64,000 nucleotides of DNA from Marinobacter changyiensis. GTDB taxonomy: Bacteria > Pseudomonadota > Gammaproteobacteria > Pseudomonadales > Oleiphilaceae. Numbering within the stretch: position 1 is the first letter of the stretch; every line of letters starts with the position of its first letter. Position numbers and translations under genes: made by a program. The stretch lies in NCBI RefSeq assembly GCF_009193265.1, contig NZ_VZZZ01000006.1, forward strand, positions 372,001 to 436,000. The letters run 5' to 3'. Shown piece by piece: positions 9,209 through 18,064 of the stretch. The notes under the pieces are model-generated. The model was not told the origin of the DNA. It searched no databases and saw nothing but the letters and a program-made list of their open reading frames with translations.

Positions 9209-10255
9209 ATGAAAATGCTTACTCACTATCGCAAAAAACTCGCCGTTTACGCGTCCGCCATTACGCTCGGTGTTTCAGCCGCACTGGTTGCCAGCCCGGC
9301 TGTGGCACAGGAGTCCTTCACCTGGAAGGTGCAGTCCCACTGGCCCGGTTCCAGCAGCTCCTATGAGGACAGCCTTGTACGCCTGAAAAACATACTTGAG
9401 GAGCGTACCGATGGCAGACTCAAGCTTACGCTTTACGAATCCGGCGCCCTGTTCAAGCCTCAGGAAACGTTTAACGCCGTCAGCCGTGGCATTCTCGAGA
9501 TGGGCACCATCTCCCCGGCCTACGCCCAGGACAAGATAAGCCTGGCGGGTATTGCCTCCGGCCTGCCGTTTGCGTTCCGGAATGTCTGGGAAGCGGCCTA
9601 TTTCCACCAGAACCTCGGTTTCGAGCAGATGCTGCGGGACGAAGCCGCGGAGCATGGCGTGTATTGGGCGACCGACAAGGTCTACCCGACCGAGATGGTG
9701 GTCAAGAACCCGATCAATAGCTGGGAAGACTTTACCCGCCTGAAGATTCGCTCATCCGGCACGCTGCAGAAGTTCCTGACAGAGGCCGGTGCGGCCGCAT
9801 CCTATATTCCCGGCGGTGAACTCTATACCGCGCTGGACTCCGGTGTTGTGGATGGCGCGCACTGGGGCGCAGCCCAGGGCGCTTCCAGCATGGGTCTCTA
9901 TGAAGTGGCCAAGTACCACGTGCAGCCGGGCCTGAACATCGCGGGCACTGACGCCATTATCGTCAGCCAGAAAGCGCTGGATAAGCTGCCGGAAGATATG
10001 CAGCTGATCGTCAAGCAGGCGCTGGATGAGCAGTTCTGGGTGCGCACTAACGAGTACCTGTACAAAGAGCGCATTACCCTGGCCAAGGCGATTGCCGAAG
10101 ATGGTGTCCAGATCAACACCTTGCCCGATGATGTCCAGGAGCGCCTGGTTAAAACCGCACAGAGCATGTGGGATGAAGAAGGCAAGCGCAGCGAAAATGC
10201 CCAGAAAGCCCTGGACATGCTGAAGAGCTACCTGACGGATCTCGGATACCTGTAA
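9209..10255 (+). CDS. dctP: TRAP transporter substrate-binding protein DctP
   Basis: A 348-residue periplasmic solute-binding protein of the DctP family. A Sec signal peptide (MKMLTHYRKK, hydrophobic stretch, ASPAVAQ) ends near residue 35. The mature protein shows the family helix-strand pattern, including LKIRSSGTLQKFLTEAGAA near residue 180, which contains the conserved Arg that usually holds the substrate carboxylate. The start has an AAGAGG ribosome binding site 7 nt upstream; a reading frame 102 nt longer lacks signal-peptide character. It delivers an organic acid to the DctQM membrane proteins encoded next. A terminator follows the gene, so it can be expressed above dctQM. Confidence 0.93.
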   Translation: MKMLTHYRKKLAVYASAITLGVSAALVASPAVAQESFTWKVQSHWPGSSSSYEDSLVRLKNILEERTDGRLKLTLYESGALFKPQETFNAVSRGILEMGTISPAYAQDKISLAGIASGLPFAFRNVWEAAYFHQNLGFEQMLRDEAAEHGVYWATDKVYPTEMVVKNPINSWEDFTRLKIRSSGTLQKFLTEAGAAASYIPGGELYTALDSGVVDGAHWGAAQGASSMGLYEVAKYHVQPGLNIAGTDAIIVSQKALDKLPEDMQLIVKQALDEQFWVRTNEYLYKERITLAKAIAEDGVQINTLPDDVQERLVKTAQSMWDEEGKRSENAQKALDMLKSYLTDLGYL

Positions 10256-10272
10256 GCCAGCACCCCAATACG

Positions 10273-10307
10273 CCGGGTACGCCTCGCCAGAGGCGGCCCG
10301 GTTTTTT
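10273..10307 (+). terminator. Intrinsic terminator between dctP and dctQ
   Basis: CCGGG pairs with CCCGG around an inner GCCTC-GCCA-GAGGC hairpin and a run of six T follows. It begins 17 nt after the dctP stop. Partial readthrough would give excess binding protein over the membrane subunits. Confidence 0.75.
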
Positions 10308-10338
10308 GTCTGCCACAGTTTATTAACCGGAGGTTGCC

Positions 10339-10884
10339 ATGCATGCGCTCACCGCATTCATGAACGGCGTCACCCGTCTGAACAACTTTATCGGGCGATG
10401 GGTCGCCTGGCTCGTCGCTGTCATGTTTGTGCTTTTGCTGCTGGAAGTCGGCTTCCGCTATTTGCTGAATGCTCCCACCGTATGGACCAATGAGCTCACC
10501 CAGATGCTGTTCGGTGTCTATGCGATTCTTTCTGGTGGTTACATCCTGGCGCACCGGGGCCACGTCAATGTTGACCTGCTTTACTCCCACTTCGGCCGAC
10601 GTACCCAGGCCGGACTGGATATTGTGACCTCTATCGTATTCTTCATTTTCACCCTTGCGTTGCTGTATTTCGGCATTGATATGGCACAGGAATCCATTGG
10701 TAATCTCGAGACTACCTACTCGGCCTGGAATCCGCCGATCTGGCCGATAAAAGCCACCATTCCCCTGGGCGCCGGCCTGCTGGTACTGCAAGGTTTGGTC
10801 AAACTGCTGCAGGACATCGCCATCGCGTTCAACCTGAGCTATTACAACCCCGACGCCGGACAATCTGCAGGAGATCCGCTGTGA
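10339..10884 (+). CDS. dctQ: TRAP transporter small permease DctQ
   Basis: A 181-residue four-helix membrane protein of the DctQ family. Hydrophobic segments lie near residues 22-43, 55-72, 95-118 and 138-160. The segment LLLLEVGFRYLLNAPTVWTNEL near residue 35 is the family hallmark (E-x-x-x-R-Y...W-x-x-E). A GGAGG ribosome binding site precedes the ATG. The 3' end overlaps the GTG start of dctM by 4 nt. It forms the QM complex that uses the sodium gradient to take up the ligand bound by DctP. Confidence 0.93.
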   Translation: MHALTAFMNGVTRLNNFIGRWVAWLVAVMFVLLLLEVGFRYLLNAPTVWTNELTQMLFGVYAILSGGYILAHRGHVNVDLLYSHFGRRTQAGLDIVTSIVFFIFTLALLYFGIDMAQESIGNLETTYSAWNPPIWPIKATIPLGAGLLVLQGLVKLLQDIAIAFNLSYYNPDAGQSAGDPL

Positions 10885-12191
10885 GTATAGAAATCCTGAC
10901 GTTACTGTTTTTCGGGTCCCTGTTATTCTTCCTGATTCTTGGCCTGCCGCTGGCGTTTGTGCTTGGCGGCGTGTCCGTTGTATTCCTGTATTTCACCTGG
11001 GGTTTTGACTCCTTCTACATGGTAGCGTCCCAGATCTGGGGCACCATGGGCAGTTTTACGCTGGTGGCCATACCCCTGTTCGTCTTTATGGCGATGATTC
11101 TGGAGCGAACCGGCGTCGCCAATGACCTCTACCGCATGATGTACATGTGGTGGGGCGGCGTCCGTGGCGGCCTGGCCATCGGCACGCTGTTTATCTGTGC
11201 AATCTTCGCCGCCATGTGCGGCATCAGCGGCGCGGCCGTCGTTGCCATGGGTACCATCGCGCTGCCCTCCATGCTGGAACGGGGGTACGATAAGAATATG
11301 GCCCTGGGCTGCATCAACACCGGCGGTGGCTGGGGCATCCTGATTCCGCCCAGCATCCTCATGATCCTGTACGCCCTGATCACCGGTGTATCCGTCGGCC
11401 AGATGTTCGCCGCCGGGGTACTGCCAGGCATTCTGCTGATGGTTCTCACCATTGCGTACATCATCATCCGCTGTTACTTCCAGCCCCATCTGGCACCGGC
11501 CCTGCCAATAGAGGAGCGCGCCTCGTGGCCGGAAAAATTCCGGGCCCTGCGGGCCGTAATCCTGCCCATTCTGATTGTGGTGATGGTGCTGGGTTCCATT
11601 ATCGGCGGTCTTACCACCCCAACCGAAGCCGCTGCTGTGGGTGTGCTGGGATCCCTGATTTCAGCGCTGGTGTATCGAAAATTCAGCTGGGCGCTGATCA
11701 ACGACGCGGCAATCCGCACCTTCAAGCTGACCGGCATGATCATGTGGATTCTGTTCGCGGCTCACGCGTTCAGCGCCGCCTACCAAAGTATGGGTGCCCA
11801 GCAGCTGATCGAAGGCTTTGTGCAGATGATCCCCGGTGGCCCCTGGGGCATCATTCTCTCGATGATGCTGATCACCTTCCTGCTGGCCATGGTGCTGGAC
11901 CCGGTCGGCATCATGCTGATCACCCTGCCGGTGTTCATGCCGATTGTGGAATCCCTCGGGTTTGACCCGATCTGGTTCGGCATCCTGTTTGTCATCAACA
12001 TGGAAATCGGCTACATGACACCGCCGTTCGGTTTCAACCTGTTCTACCTGAAAGGGGTGGTGCCGCCGAGTATCACCATGAAGGACATCTACATGTCGAT
12101 CATCCCGTTCGTCATTGTGGAAATCATCGGCCTGGCATTGATCATGATCTTCCCCCAGATCGCCACCTACCTGCCAGAGCTGTTCTTCTGA
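10881..12191 (+). CDS. dctM: TRAP transporter large permease DctM
   Basis: A 436-residue large TRAP subunit of the IT superfamily with about 12 membrane helices. Family patterns visible include GISGAAVVAMGTIALPSM near residue 115, GGGWGILIPPSI near 150, TPTEAAAVGVLGSL near 240 and the C-terminal ITLPVFMPIVESLGFDPIWFG. The GTG start overlaps the dctQ stop (GTGA) and has GGAG upstream, so translation is coupled. Length is standard. Together with dctP and dctQ it makes a complete transporter, probably for an organic acid activated by the upstream CoA ligase; the ligand is not determined. Confidence 0.94.
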   Translation: MSIEILTLLFFGSLLFFLILGLPLAFVLGGVSVVFLYFTWGFDSFYMVASQIWGTMGSFTLVAIPLFVFMAMILERTGVANDLYRMMYMWWGGVRGGLAIGTLFICAIFAAMCGISGAAVVAMGTIALPSMLERGYDKNMALGCINTGGGWGILIPPSILMILYALITGVSVGQMFAAGVLPGILLMVLTIAYIIIRCYFQPHLAPALPIEERASWPEKFRALRAVILPILIVVMVLGSIIGGLTTPTEAAAVGVLGSLISALVYRKFSWALINDAAIRTFKLTGMIMWILFAAHAFSAAYQSMGAQQLIEGFVQMIPGGPWGIILSMMLITFLLAMVLDPVGIMLITLPVFMPIVESLGFDPIWFGILFVINMEIGYMTPPFGFNLFYLKGVVPPSITMKDIYMSIIPFVIVEIIGLALIMIFPQIATYLPELFF

Positions 12192-12195
12192 AGCC

Positions 12196-12233
12196 GGTAA
12201 ACCCCGCAAGGCGCCTGCCATGTGGGGTTTACC
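12196..12233. terminator. Stem-loop between convergent dctM and msrAB
   Basis: A perfect 10-bp inverted repeat, GGTAAACCCC and GGGGTTTACC, with an 18-nt loop sits between the two converging genes. There is no long T run on either side, so it is a likely but not classical bidirectional terminator. Confidence 0.55.
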
Positions 12234-12241
12234 GCCCTTGA

Positions 12242-13411
12242 TTAACTGATAGGCTCTTTAACCTGATCAACGTACTGGCCATAGCCAGCATCGGCCATGT
12301 CAGATTTCGGAATGAATTTCAGCGCGGCCGAATTCATGCAGTAACGCAACCCTGTCGGCTCCGGGCCGTCGGTAAAAACATGGCCTAAGTGCGAATCCGC
12401 CAGCGCGCTGCGGATCTCGGTACGAACTCCGAACCAGGAGCGGTCGGCTTTCTCAACCACGACTTCGGGACTGATGGGCCGGATGAAGCTCGGCCATCCG
12501 GTACCCGATCTGTATTTGTCGGTAGACAGAAACAAAGGCTCTCCGGACACCACATCCACATAGATACCGGGACGCTTTTCATCCCAATACTCATTATCGA
12601 ACGGGCGCTCGGTGGCGTCTTCCTGGGTGACCTTGTACTGGATATCGGTCAGCCGCTTACGGAGTTCTTCGTCGCTTGGCTTCTGATATGCCTGCTGGTC
12701 AGCGGCTGCAGGCTCAGCCATCGCTTTGCCAGCATCAGCTTTGGGGCGGTAATCGGCGTAGTCGATTTCCCGATCTTCACCCCAGACGTCGTCAATAAAC
12801 TGGTAACGGCCGGAATTGAAGGTGTACACCTTGTACCGTATCGGGTTTTTCTTGTAGTAATCCTGATGGTATTCCTCGGCAACGTAGAATGACTTGAACG
12901 GCGTTACTTCAATCAACACCGGGTTGTCATAACGGCCGCTTTCCTCCAATGCCTGGATAGACTTCTCCGCAAGGCGTTTCTGCTCGGCGTTGTGATAGAA
13001 AATACCCGGCCGATACTGCTTGCCACGGTCCACGAACTGGCCGTTGACGTCAGTCGGGTTCATCATGCGCCAAAGCCCCTGCAACAAGCCCTCATAAGTA
13101 ATGACGTCGGAGTCATAATAAACCTGCACCGCTTCCGTGTGCCCGGTCATACCACCAGAGACCTGCTGATAAGTCGGATTTTTCTCATCGCCACCGCTGT
13201 AGCCCGAGACCGCCTCCACCACACCGGGAATCTTTTCAAAGCCAGCCTCGACACACCAGAAGCAGCCACCGGCAAAAGTGGCCACCGAAAGGGAAGGATC
13301 CGCCGGTGCGTACCGGGAATCCTGGGGAGCCACATCGCCGGTCGCACTGGCCTTGAAGCCAATAAGCCCGACAATCAGCACCAATGCTGCGTAAAATATT
13401 TGACGATTCAT
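12242..13411 (-). CDS. msrAB: Exported MsrA-MsrB fusion, peptide methionine sulfoxide reductase
   Basis: A 389-residue protein that would reduce both S- and R-methionine sulfoxide in envelope proteins. An N-terminal hydrophobic signal ([18 protein letters not shown]) precedes the MsrA domain with its catalytic motif [15 protein letters not shown] near residue 45. A linker rich in Ala and Gln leads to the MsrB domain near residue 245, with SGTGWPSF and the catalytic Cys in RYCMNSAAL. The two CxxC zinc pairs of many MsrB proteins are absent, as in the PilB-like branch. The ATG at 13411 is preferred because GAGG lies 8 nt upstream; a start 6 nt earlier is possible. Thiol electron donors (an N-terminal thioredoxin domain as in PilB) are not encoded here. 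Confidence 0.93.
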   Translation of the reverse strand: MNRQIFYAALVLIVGLIGFKASATGDVAPQDSRYAPADPSLSVATFAGGCFWCVEAGFEKIPGVVEAVSGYSGGDEKNPTYQQVSGGMTGHTEAVQVYYDSDVITYEGLLQGLWRMMNPTDVNGQFVDRGKQYRPGIFYHNAEQKRLAEKSIQALEESGRYDNPVLIEVTPFKSFYVAEEYHQDYYKKNPIRYKVYTFNSGRYQFIDDVWGEDREIDYADYRPKADAGKAMAEPAAADQQAYQKPSDEELRKRLTDIQYKVTQEDATERPFDNEYWDEKRPGIYVDVVSGEPLFLSTDKYRSGTGWPSFIRPISPEVVVEKADRSWFGVRTEIRSALADSHLGHVFTDGPEPTGLRYCMNSAALKFIPKSDMADAGYGQYVDQVKEPIS

Positions 13412-13559
13412 GTTCATCACCTCGTTTGCGAAATACGACTCCCCGATTGAAGAGACAATCAGGGTGTACGGACAGTTCCCAGTGTGCTGGCAAAAGTTCA
13501 CACGTTAATCTGCGAGTTGTTACGAGTTTATAACGCCTTTGGGATCAGTCGGAGGCAGA

Positions 13560-15038
13560 TCAATTTTCCTGGTGCACGGGCAGGCGGATTACGAACGTGG
13601 CGCCGCGCAACGGATTGTTGAATACGCTGATCACTCCGCCCTGCATTTCCATGATGCGTCGTGCAATGGCCAGCCCCAGCCCGGCGTGCCCGTTGGTGTT
13701 GCGGACATCACCGCGATAGAAAGCCTCGAATATGTGCGGCATGTCCTGCTCGGGAATGCCCGGACCTGCGTCGCTGACGCTCACTGTGAGCCAGTCCCCT
13801 TCTACTTCCAGCGTCAGCTCAACCGACTCACCCGTCGGGCTGTAGGAGATGGCGTTGCTGATCAGGTTGTCCAGCACGCGCTCTGTCATCCCCAGGTCGC
13901 CGTACACCAGGGGTAATGACGGTGAGCCGGAGACCTCGAGTACAACATTTTTCCGCGCCGCCTCCGGCACGTGTTTATGGGAGGCGTCGTAAATCAGCTC
14001 GGCGGCTGCGAAAGGCTCCGGTTGCGGCTGTTTCTCCCGGGCCTCCAGAGCCGCCAGCTCGAATAGCTCATCCACCAGGCGGCTGAGGCGACGGCCTTCT
14101 TCCAGGGCGATATCGAGGAAGCGTTCCTGTTCGGCCTCGGAAAGTATGTTCCGTTTCATGCGCAGGCTCTCCACATAGCCCTGCATGGAGGCCAGAGGTG
14201 TTCGCAGATCATGGGATACCTGGGCCACCAACCGGCGCCGCAGTGCGTCCTTGTCCTGGAGTTCTTCGATCTGGCTGGCGATGCGCTGAGCCATGTGGTC
14301 AAAGGTGACCCCGAGATAATCCACTTCGTCCTGCACCTTCGGCCGCTGCTGCTGCCAGGTTTTCGGGGGCTGGCGACTCATGCCGGTATGCTCGAACTGC
14401 TCCACCAGACTGGTTAACCGGGTTAACCGTCGGGTCAGCAGCCGGAACACCGCCAGACCCGCGACCATACCGAAAGCGAGGCTGATCACGACCGCCCAGG
14501 CGCTCATTTCAATAAAATGTCCGCTTCTGGCCATGGTCTCGGCCATATCGTATTCCTCGCCCCGCAACACCACATACAGATAGCCCTCCGGCTCGTCTGC
14601 CGAGGGAATGGGCGTGACGGAAAACACCTTTTGCCGGTCATGACTGCGGGGGTCATCCCCCAACACCGGATAGGCAGTCATGTCCGACAGCAGCCGCTGG
14701 ATCGGTGCCAGCGACACCTGGTTACGCTTGATTTTTTCCGGATCAGCGGAGTAGGACAGGATACGACCCTCACGGTCGAGCAGGTAAATCTCGATGCTGG
14801 GGTTGATCGCCATGTAGAGGGAGAACAACTCCTTCAGGGCGGCTTCATCAAGCCGGCCTTCGTTGATCAGATTGCGGTCCTGCACCAGGTTTCTGGCGAG
14901 GTCACGGTTCAGTTCCTGGTTCAGTGAGGCGTTATACTCTCGCAGGGAATACAGACTGATCACGGAGTACAGCAGACCAACGGCCACCAGCAGCACAAAA
15001 AGTCCCAGGGCCAGCCGGGTATAAAGGGTTCTGATCAT
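13560..15038 (-). CDS. Sensor histidine kinase with HAMP domain
   Basis: A 492-residue membrane kinase. The first membrane helix is near residues 9-30, a periplasmic sensing region of about 120 residues follows, then the second helix (WAVVISLAFGMVAGLAVF) near 160 and a HAMP segment. The H box is VSHDLRTPLASMQGYVE near 270, the N box DNLISNAISYSP near 390, and the G boxes DAGPGIP and GHAGLGLAIARRI. The ATG lies 4 nt after the stop of the response regulator gene with GGGAC upstream. It should phosphorylate that regulator. The periplasmic domain is not recognised, so the signal is unknown; the co-transcribed MXKDX protein hints at an envelope or metal cue. Confidence 0.9.
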   Translation of the reverse strand: MIRTLYTRLALGLFVLLVAVGLLYSVISLYSLREYNASLNQELNRDLARNLVQDRNLINEGRLDEAALKELFSLYMAINPSIEIYLLDREGRILSYSADPEKIKRNQVSLAPIQRLLSDMTAYPVLGDDPRSHDRQKVFSVTPIPSADEPEGYLYVVLRGEEYDMAETMARSGHFIEMSAWAVVISLAFGMVAGLAVFRLLTRRLTRLTSLVEQFEHTGMSRQPPKTWQQQRPKVQDEVDYLGVTFDHMAQRIASQIEELQDKDALRRRLVAQVSHDLRTPLASMQGYVESLRMKRNILSEAEQERFLDIALEEGRRLSRLVDELFELAALEAREKQPQPEPFAAAELIYDASHKHVPEAARKNVVLEVSGSPSLPLVYGDLGMTERVLDNLISNAISYSPTGESVELTLEVEGDWLTVSVSDAGPGIPEQDMPHIFEAFYRGDVRNTNGHAGLGLAIARRIMEMQGGVISVFNNPLRGATFVIRLPVHQEN

Positions 15039-15042
15039 GGAT

Positions 15043-15744
15043 TCAGTCCCGGAAGCGGTAGCCGACGCCCCACACCGTCTGGATAAACCGGGGGTGGGCT
15101 GGGTCCTGCTCGATCTTGCCACGCAAGCGGTTAATGTGGGTGTTTACAGTGTGCTCGTAGCCGTCGTGATTGTAGCCCCAGACGGTGTCCAGCAACTGCA
15201 TGCGGCTGAAGACCCGGCCCGGGTGCCTGGCAAAGTGCCACAGCAGGTCAAACTCCCGGGCGGTCAGATCTATTTCAACATCGTGGAAGTGAACCCGGCG
15301 ACGTACCGGGTCAATCGCCAGACCCTCACACAGGATTGCCTGATCCGGGGTATCCGGGGCCGGTCGTGATGTCATCGCATCCACCCGCCGGAACAATGCC
15401 TTCACCCGCGCTGAAAGTTCCGCAACGCTGAACGGTTTGGTCAGATAGTCATCGGCGCCCATCTCCAGGCCCAATACCCGATCCAGTTCCGAGCTTTTGG
15501 CGGTCAGCATCAGTACCGGAATGTAACCTGGCTGAGCGCGGATTTCCCGACACACAGCCAGGCCATCCAGTCCCGGGAGCATCAGATCCAGCACCACCAG
15601 ATCAATACCCCCTTCCCGAAACCGTGACAGGCCGGTATCACCCCGGTCGCAGACCACGGTTTTACAGCCCAGATCTTCCACATGCATGCGCACCAGCTGG
15701 GCAATACCGGGGTTATCCTCAACAATCAATACGGTCCGCGTCAT
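15043..15744 (-). CDS. OmpR-family response regulator
   Basis: A 233-residue two-domain regulator. The receiver has the acidic pair in IVEDN near residue 9, the phospho-acceptor Asp in LVVLDLMLPG near 53, and Lys in LMLTAKSSELDRV near 104. The winged-helix output domain contains LTAREFDLLWHFARHPG and the C-terminal VWGVGYRF. It starts 11 nt after the MXKDX repeat gene and ends 4 nt before its kinase gene, so the three form one unit. Targets are unknown; autoregulation of the unit is likely. Confidence 0.92.
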   Translation of the reverse strand: MTRTVLIVEDNPGIAQLVRMHVEDLGCKTVVCDRGDTGLSRFREGGIDLVVLDLMLPGLDGLAVCREIRAQPGYIPVLMLTAKSSELDRVLGLEMGADDYLTKPFSVAELSARVKALFRRVDAMTSRPAPDTPDQAILCEGLAIDPVRRRVHFHDVEIDLTAREFDLLWHFARHPGRVFSRMQLLDTVWGYNHDGYEHTVNTHINRLRGKIEQDPAHPRFIQTVWGVGYRFRD

Positions 15745-15755
15745 AAATCCCCTAG

Positions 15756-16049
15756 CTACGATTCATCCATACTATCTTTCATCATAGTGTCTTTTTTCAT
15801 ACCATCATCTGACATGTCATCTTTCATGCCGTCTTTTTCCATGTGGCCGTCTTCCTTCATGTCCTCGTGCATCCTGTCGTCTTTTTTCATGTCTTCATCT
15901 ACCTTACCATCGTCTTTCATCATGCCATCTTTCTTCATATCCCCGTACTTCATACTGTCATCTTTCATGTCGTCAGCATGCGCCAGGCCAGCACTCATAG
16001 CAGCGGACGTGATCACAGCGGCAAGGAACATTCGAGTCAGTGTTTTCAT
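15756..16049 (-). CDS. MXKDX-repeat exported protein
   Basis: A 97-residue small exported protein. A signal peptide (MKTLTRMFLAAV...GLAHA) ends near residue 25. The rest is almost entirely Met, Lys, Asp and Gly in short repeats such as MKKDG, MMKDD, DMKKD and DMKED, which matches the MXKDX pentapeptide-repeat family described as hypothetical in several proteobacteria. It is the first gene of the unit with the response regulator and kinase. Met/Asp-rich composition suggests metal binding or a disordered periplasmic buffer, but that is inference. Composition is extreme, yet signal peptide and position support a real gene. Confidence 0.82.
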   Translation of the reverse strand: MKTLTRMFLAAVITSAAMSAGLAHADDMKDDSMKYGDMKKDGMMKDDGKVDEDMKKDDRMHEDMKEDGHMEKDGMKDDMSDDGMKKDTMMKDSMDES

Positions 16050-16265
16050 AAATCTCTCCCGGCGTTCGTTATCGGCCCGAGGCAGGTGCCCCGGACTCTG
16101 TTGATAATCATGAACGCCCAGGCTTACGGAGACTTAACGCACTACTAAAGAATTTATCGCGGAAAGATCACGAAATGATCTCGGGATTACCGATGAAAGT
16201 AGTGCAGAGCAGGTAGACGAGTGGGGCAATACGCCGCCCACGGATGGCCCGGAAGCGGCGGAGTT

Positions 16266-17831
16266 TTAACGGCTTATGAAACGTGACACCAGTTCATGCA
16301 GGCCACCGGAAACGGAGCTGACTTCATCGCTCAGTCTGCGGGCATTGTTCGCCTTTTCAGTACTGGTATCCGCAAGGCTGGCGATGCTGACAACCTGACG
16401 GTTGATTTCGTCGGAGACATGGCTCTGCTGCTCAACAGCCGCCGACATCTGGATGAAGCGGTCCGTAATCCGGCCGATGGATTCGACAATTTCATTCAGT
16501 GACCGCTCAGCGGAACGTACTTTATCCAGCCCGGCGCCGGCCACTGCCGCGCCCTCACGAGTAGACGTAACAGCGGCGTCTACCTGTTTACGGAAATCTT
16601 CAATAACGCTGTGAATCCGCAGGGTGGAATCCCGGGTTCTGGCGGCCAGCGAGCGGACTTCATCCGCTACCACCGCAAAGCCGCGGCCCTGTTCGCCGGC
16701 CCGGGCAGCTTCGATTGCCGCATTCAGAGCCAGCAGATTGGTCTGATCCGCGATATCGGAAATCAGACGCGTTGCCTCACCGATACTTTCCGTGGATTCG
16801 CCCAGTTTTTCAATTTGCGTACCGATGCTGCTGACCCGCTCCACCAATTGCTCAATGGATCTGAGCGCATCCGCACTCAGACCAGCACCCGCAGCGGCGT
16901 GCTGGTTGGCCTCTTCGGCCTCCCGGGCGTTCTGATTTACACTTTCGGACACTTCCTGAATGGAGGCCGTCATTTCGGTGATCGCCGAAGCAGTCTGATC
17001 GGTTTCTGCACGCTGCCGGTCAATATAGCTGGCGCCCTCACTGATCATCTTGTGGCTTTCAGCGGAGGTCGTGGACATCACTTCAGCCCGGTCTTCGATA
17101 CGCGCCAGAGCTGTTCTCAGCCGCGCTTCCTCACTCACCAGTACCATCGCCAGCTGGGCATAGAGCCCTCGCTCATTGGTGTAGGTACGGGCCGCCGTCG
17201 CGTCCTTGAAGGCATCGGGGCGCAGGTTGATCACATTGCGCAGCCGCTGGCCAACACCCCCGAATACCAGGCCAAAGCCCAGTAAATGGCCAAGAATTAC
17301 CAGCCCGAAACCGGCCAGGGTGGCACCGAAACTCAGAGCTACCATACTTAGCACAAGCGACAACACCGCAGGCCAGCCGGTTTTAATACCTGCCACGATA
17401 GTGCCGCTGCCAGCGGTGCCTTTATCACTTGAGAGCTTGCTGTAGAGCGTTTCTGCCCGGGCTGTTTGTTCGCGGGTCGGCGCCGTGCGAACAGACTCGT
17501 AACCCACTACCGTTCCGTTTTCCTTTACCGGGGTGACGTAGGCACTGACCCAGTAATGGTCGCCGTTCTTGCAGCGATTTTTGACCACACCCATCCAGGG
17601 CTTGCCGGCACTGATGGTGTCCCACATACCCTTGAAAACCACCGGCGGCATGTCCGGATGCCGAATGATGTTATGGGCCTGGCCTATAAGCTCCTCGCGG
17701 CTGAACCCGGCAATCTCCGCAAACTCATCGTTGCAGTAGGTGATCATACCTTTCTGGTTGGTGGTGGTAATCAGTCGGCCACCCTTGCGCATGGAAACTT
17801 CGCGCTGGGTCACTGGAAGGTTTTTACGCAT
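16266..17831 (-). CDS. Aer-like methyl-accepting chemotaxis protein with N-terminal PAS domain
   Basis: A 521-residue receptor. An N-terminal PAS domain (about residues 8-120: [42 protein letters not shown]) is of the Aer type that often binds FAD for aerotaxis. One hydrophobic hairpin ([34 protein letters not shown]) lies at 155-195. The cytoplasmic signalling domain contains the receptor tip [17 protein letters not shown] near residue 370. The order PAS, membrane hairpin, MCP with no periplasmic domain is typical of Aer. No CheB/CheR-binding pentapeptide is visible at the C-terminus. FAD binding is inferred from family, not proven. Confidence 0.9.
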   Translation of the reverse strand: MRKNLPVTQREVSMRKGGRLITTTNQKGMITYCNDEFAEIAGFSREELIGQAHNIIRHPDMPPVVFKGMWDTISAGKPWMGVVKNRCKNGDHYWVSAYVTPVKENGTVVGYESVRTAPTREQTARAETLYSKLSSDKGTAGSGTIVAGIKTGWPAVLSLVLSMVALSFGATLAGFGLVILGHLLGFGLVFGGVGQRLRNVINLRPDAFKDATAARTYTNERGLYAQLAMVLVSEEARLRTALARIEDRAEVMSTTSAESHKMISEGASYIDRQRAETDQTASAITEMTASIQEVSESVNQNAREAEEANQHAAAGAGLSADALRSIEQLVERVSSIGTQIEKLGESTESIGEATRLISDIADQTNLLALNAAIEAARAGEQGRGFAVVADEVRSLAARTRDSTLRIHSVIEDFRKQVDAAVTSTREGAAVAGAGLDKVRSAERSLNEIVESIGRITDRFIQMSAAVEQQSHVSDEINRQVVSIASLADTSTEKANNARRLSDEVSSVSGGLHELVSRFISR

Positions 17832-18064
17832 TAATTACTCCAAGAAAACACTGCAGGTTAAAGCTTTGACACGGCGAACCGAAGGCCCTTTGGCTACAGC
17901 CATCGATGAATAACATTCTGGAGTTCGTTTCAGGGTATTGGGAGACGCCATAGTGAGTACGCCACCGCTGTTCAGGCGCGGCGTCAAGAGTAGTCCAATA
18001 ACCACCCGACATTCAGTTGTATTATGTAACTAGGGTATTATCCGCACCCAGACATACACCTCCG

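Noticed and set aside
16050-16265. A terminator after the Aer-like gene
   Set aside because: CGCCGC and GCGGCG can pair on the minus strand near 16230-16255, but there is no T run and the loop is long.
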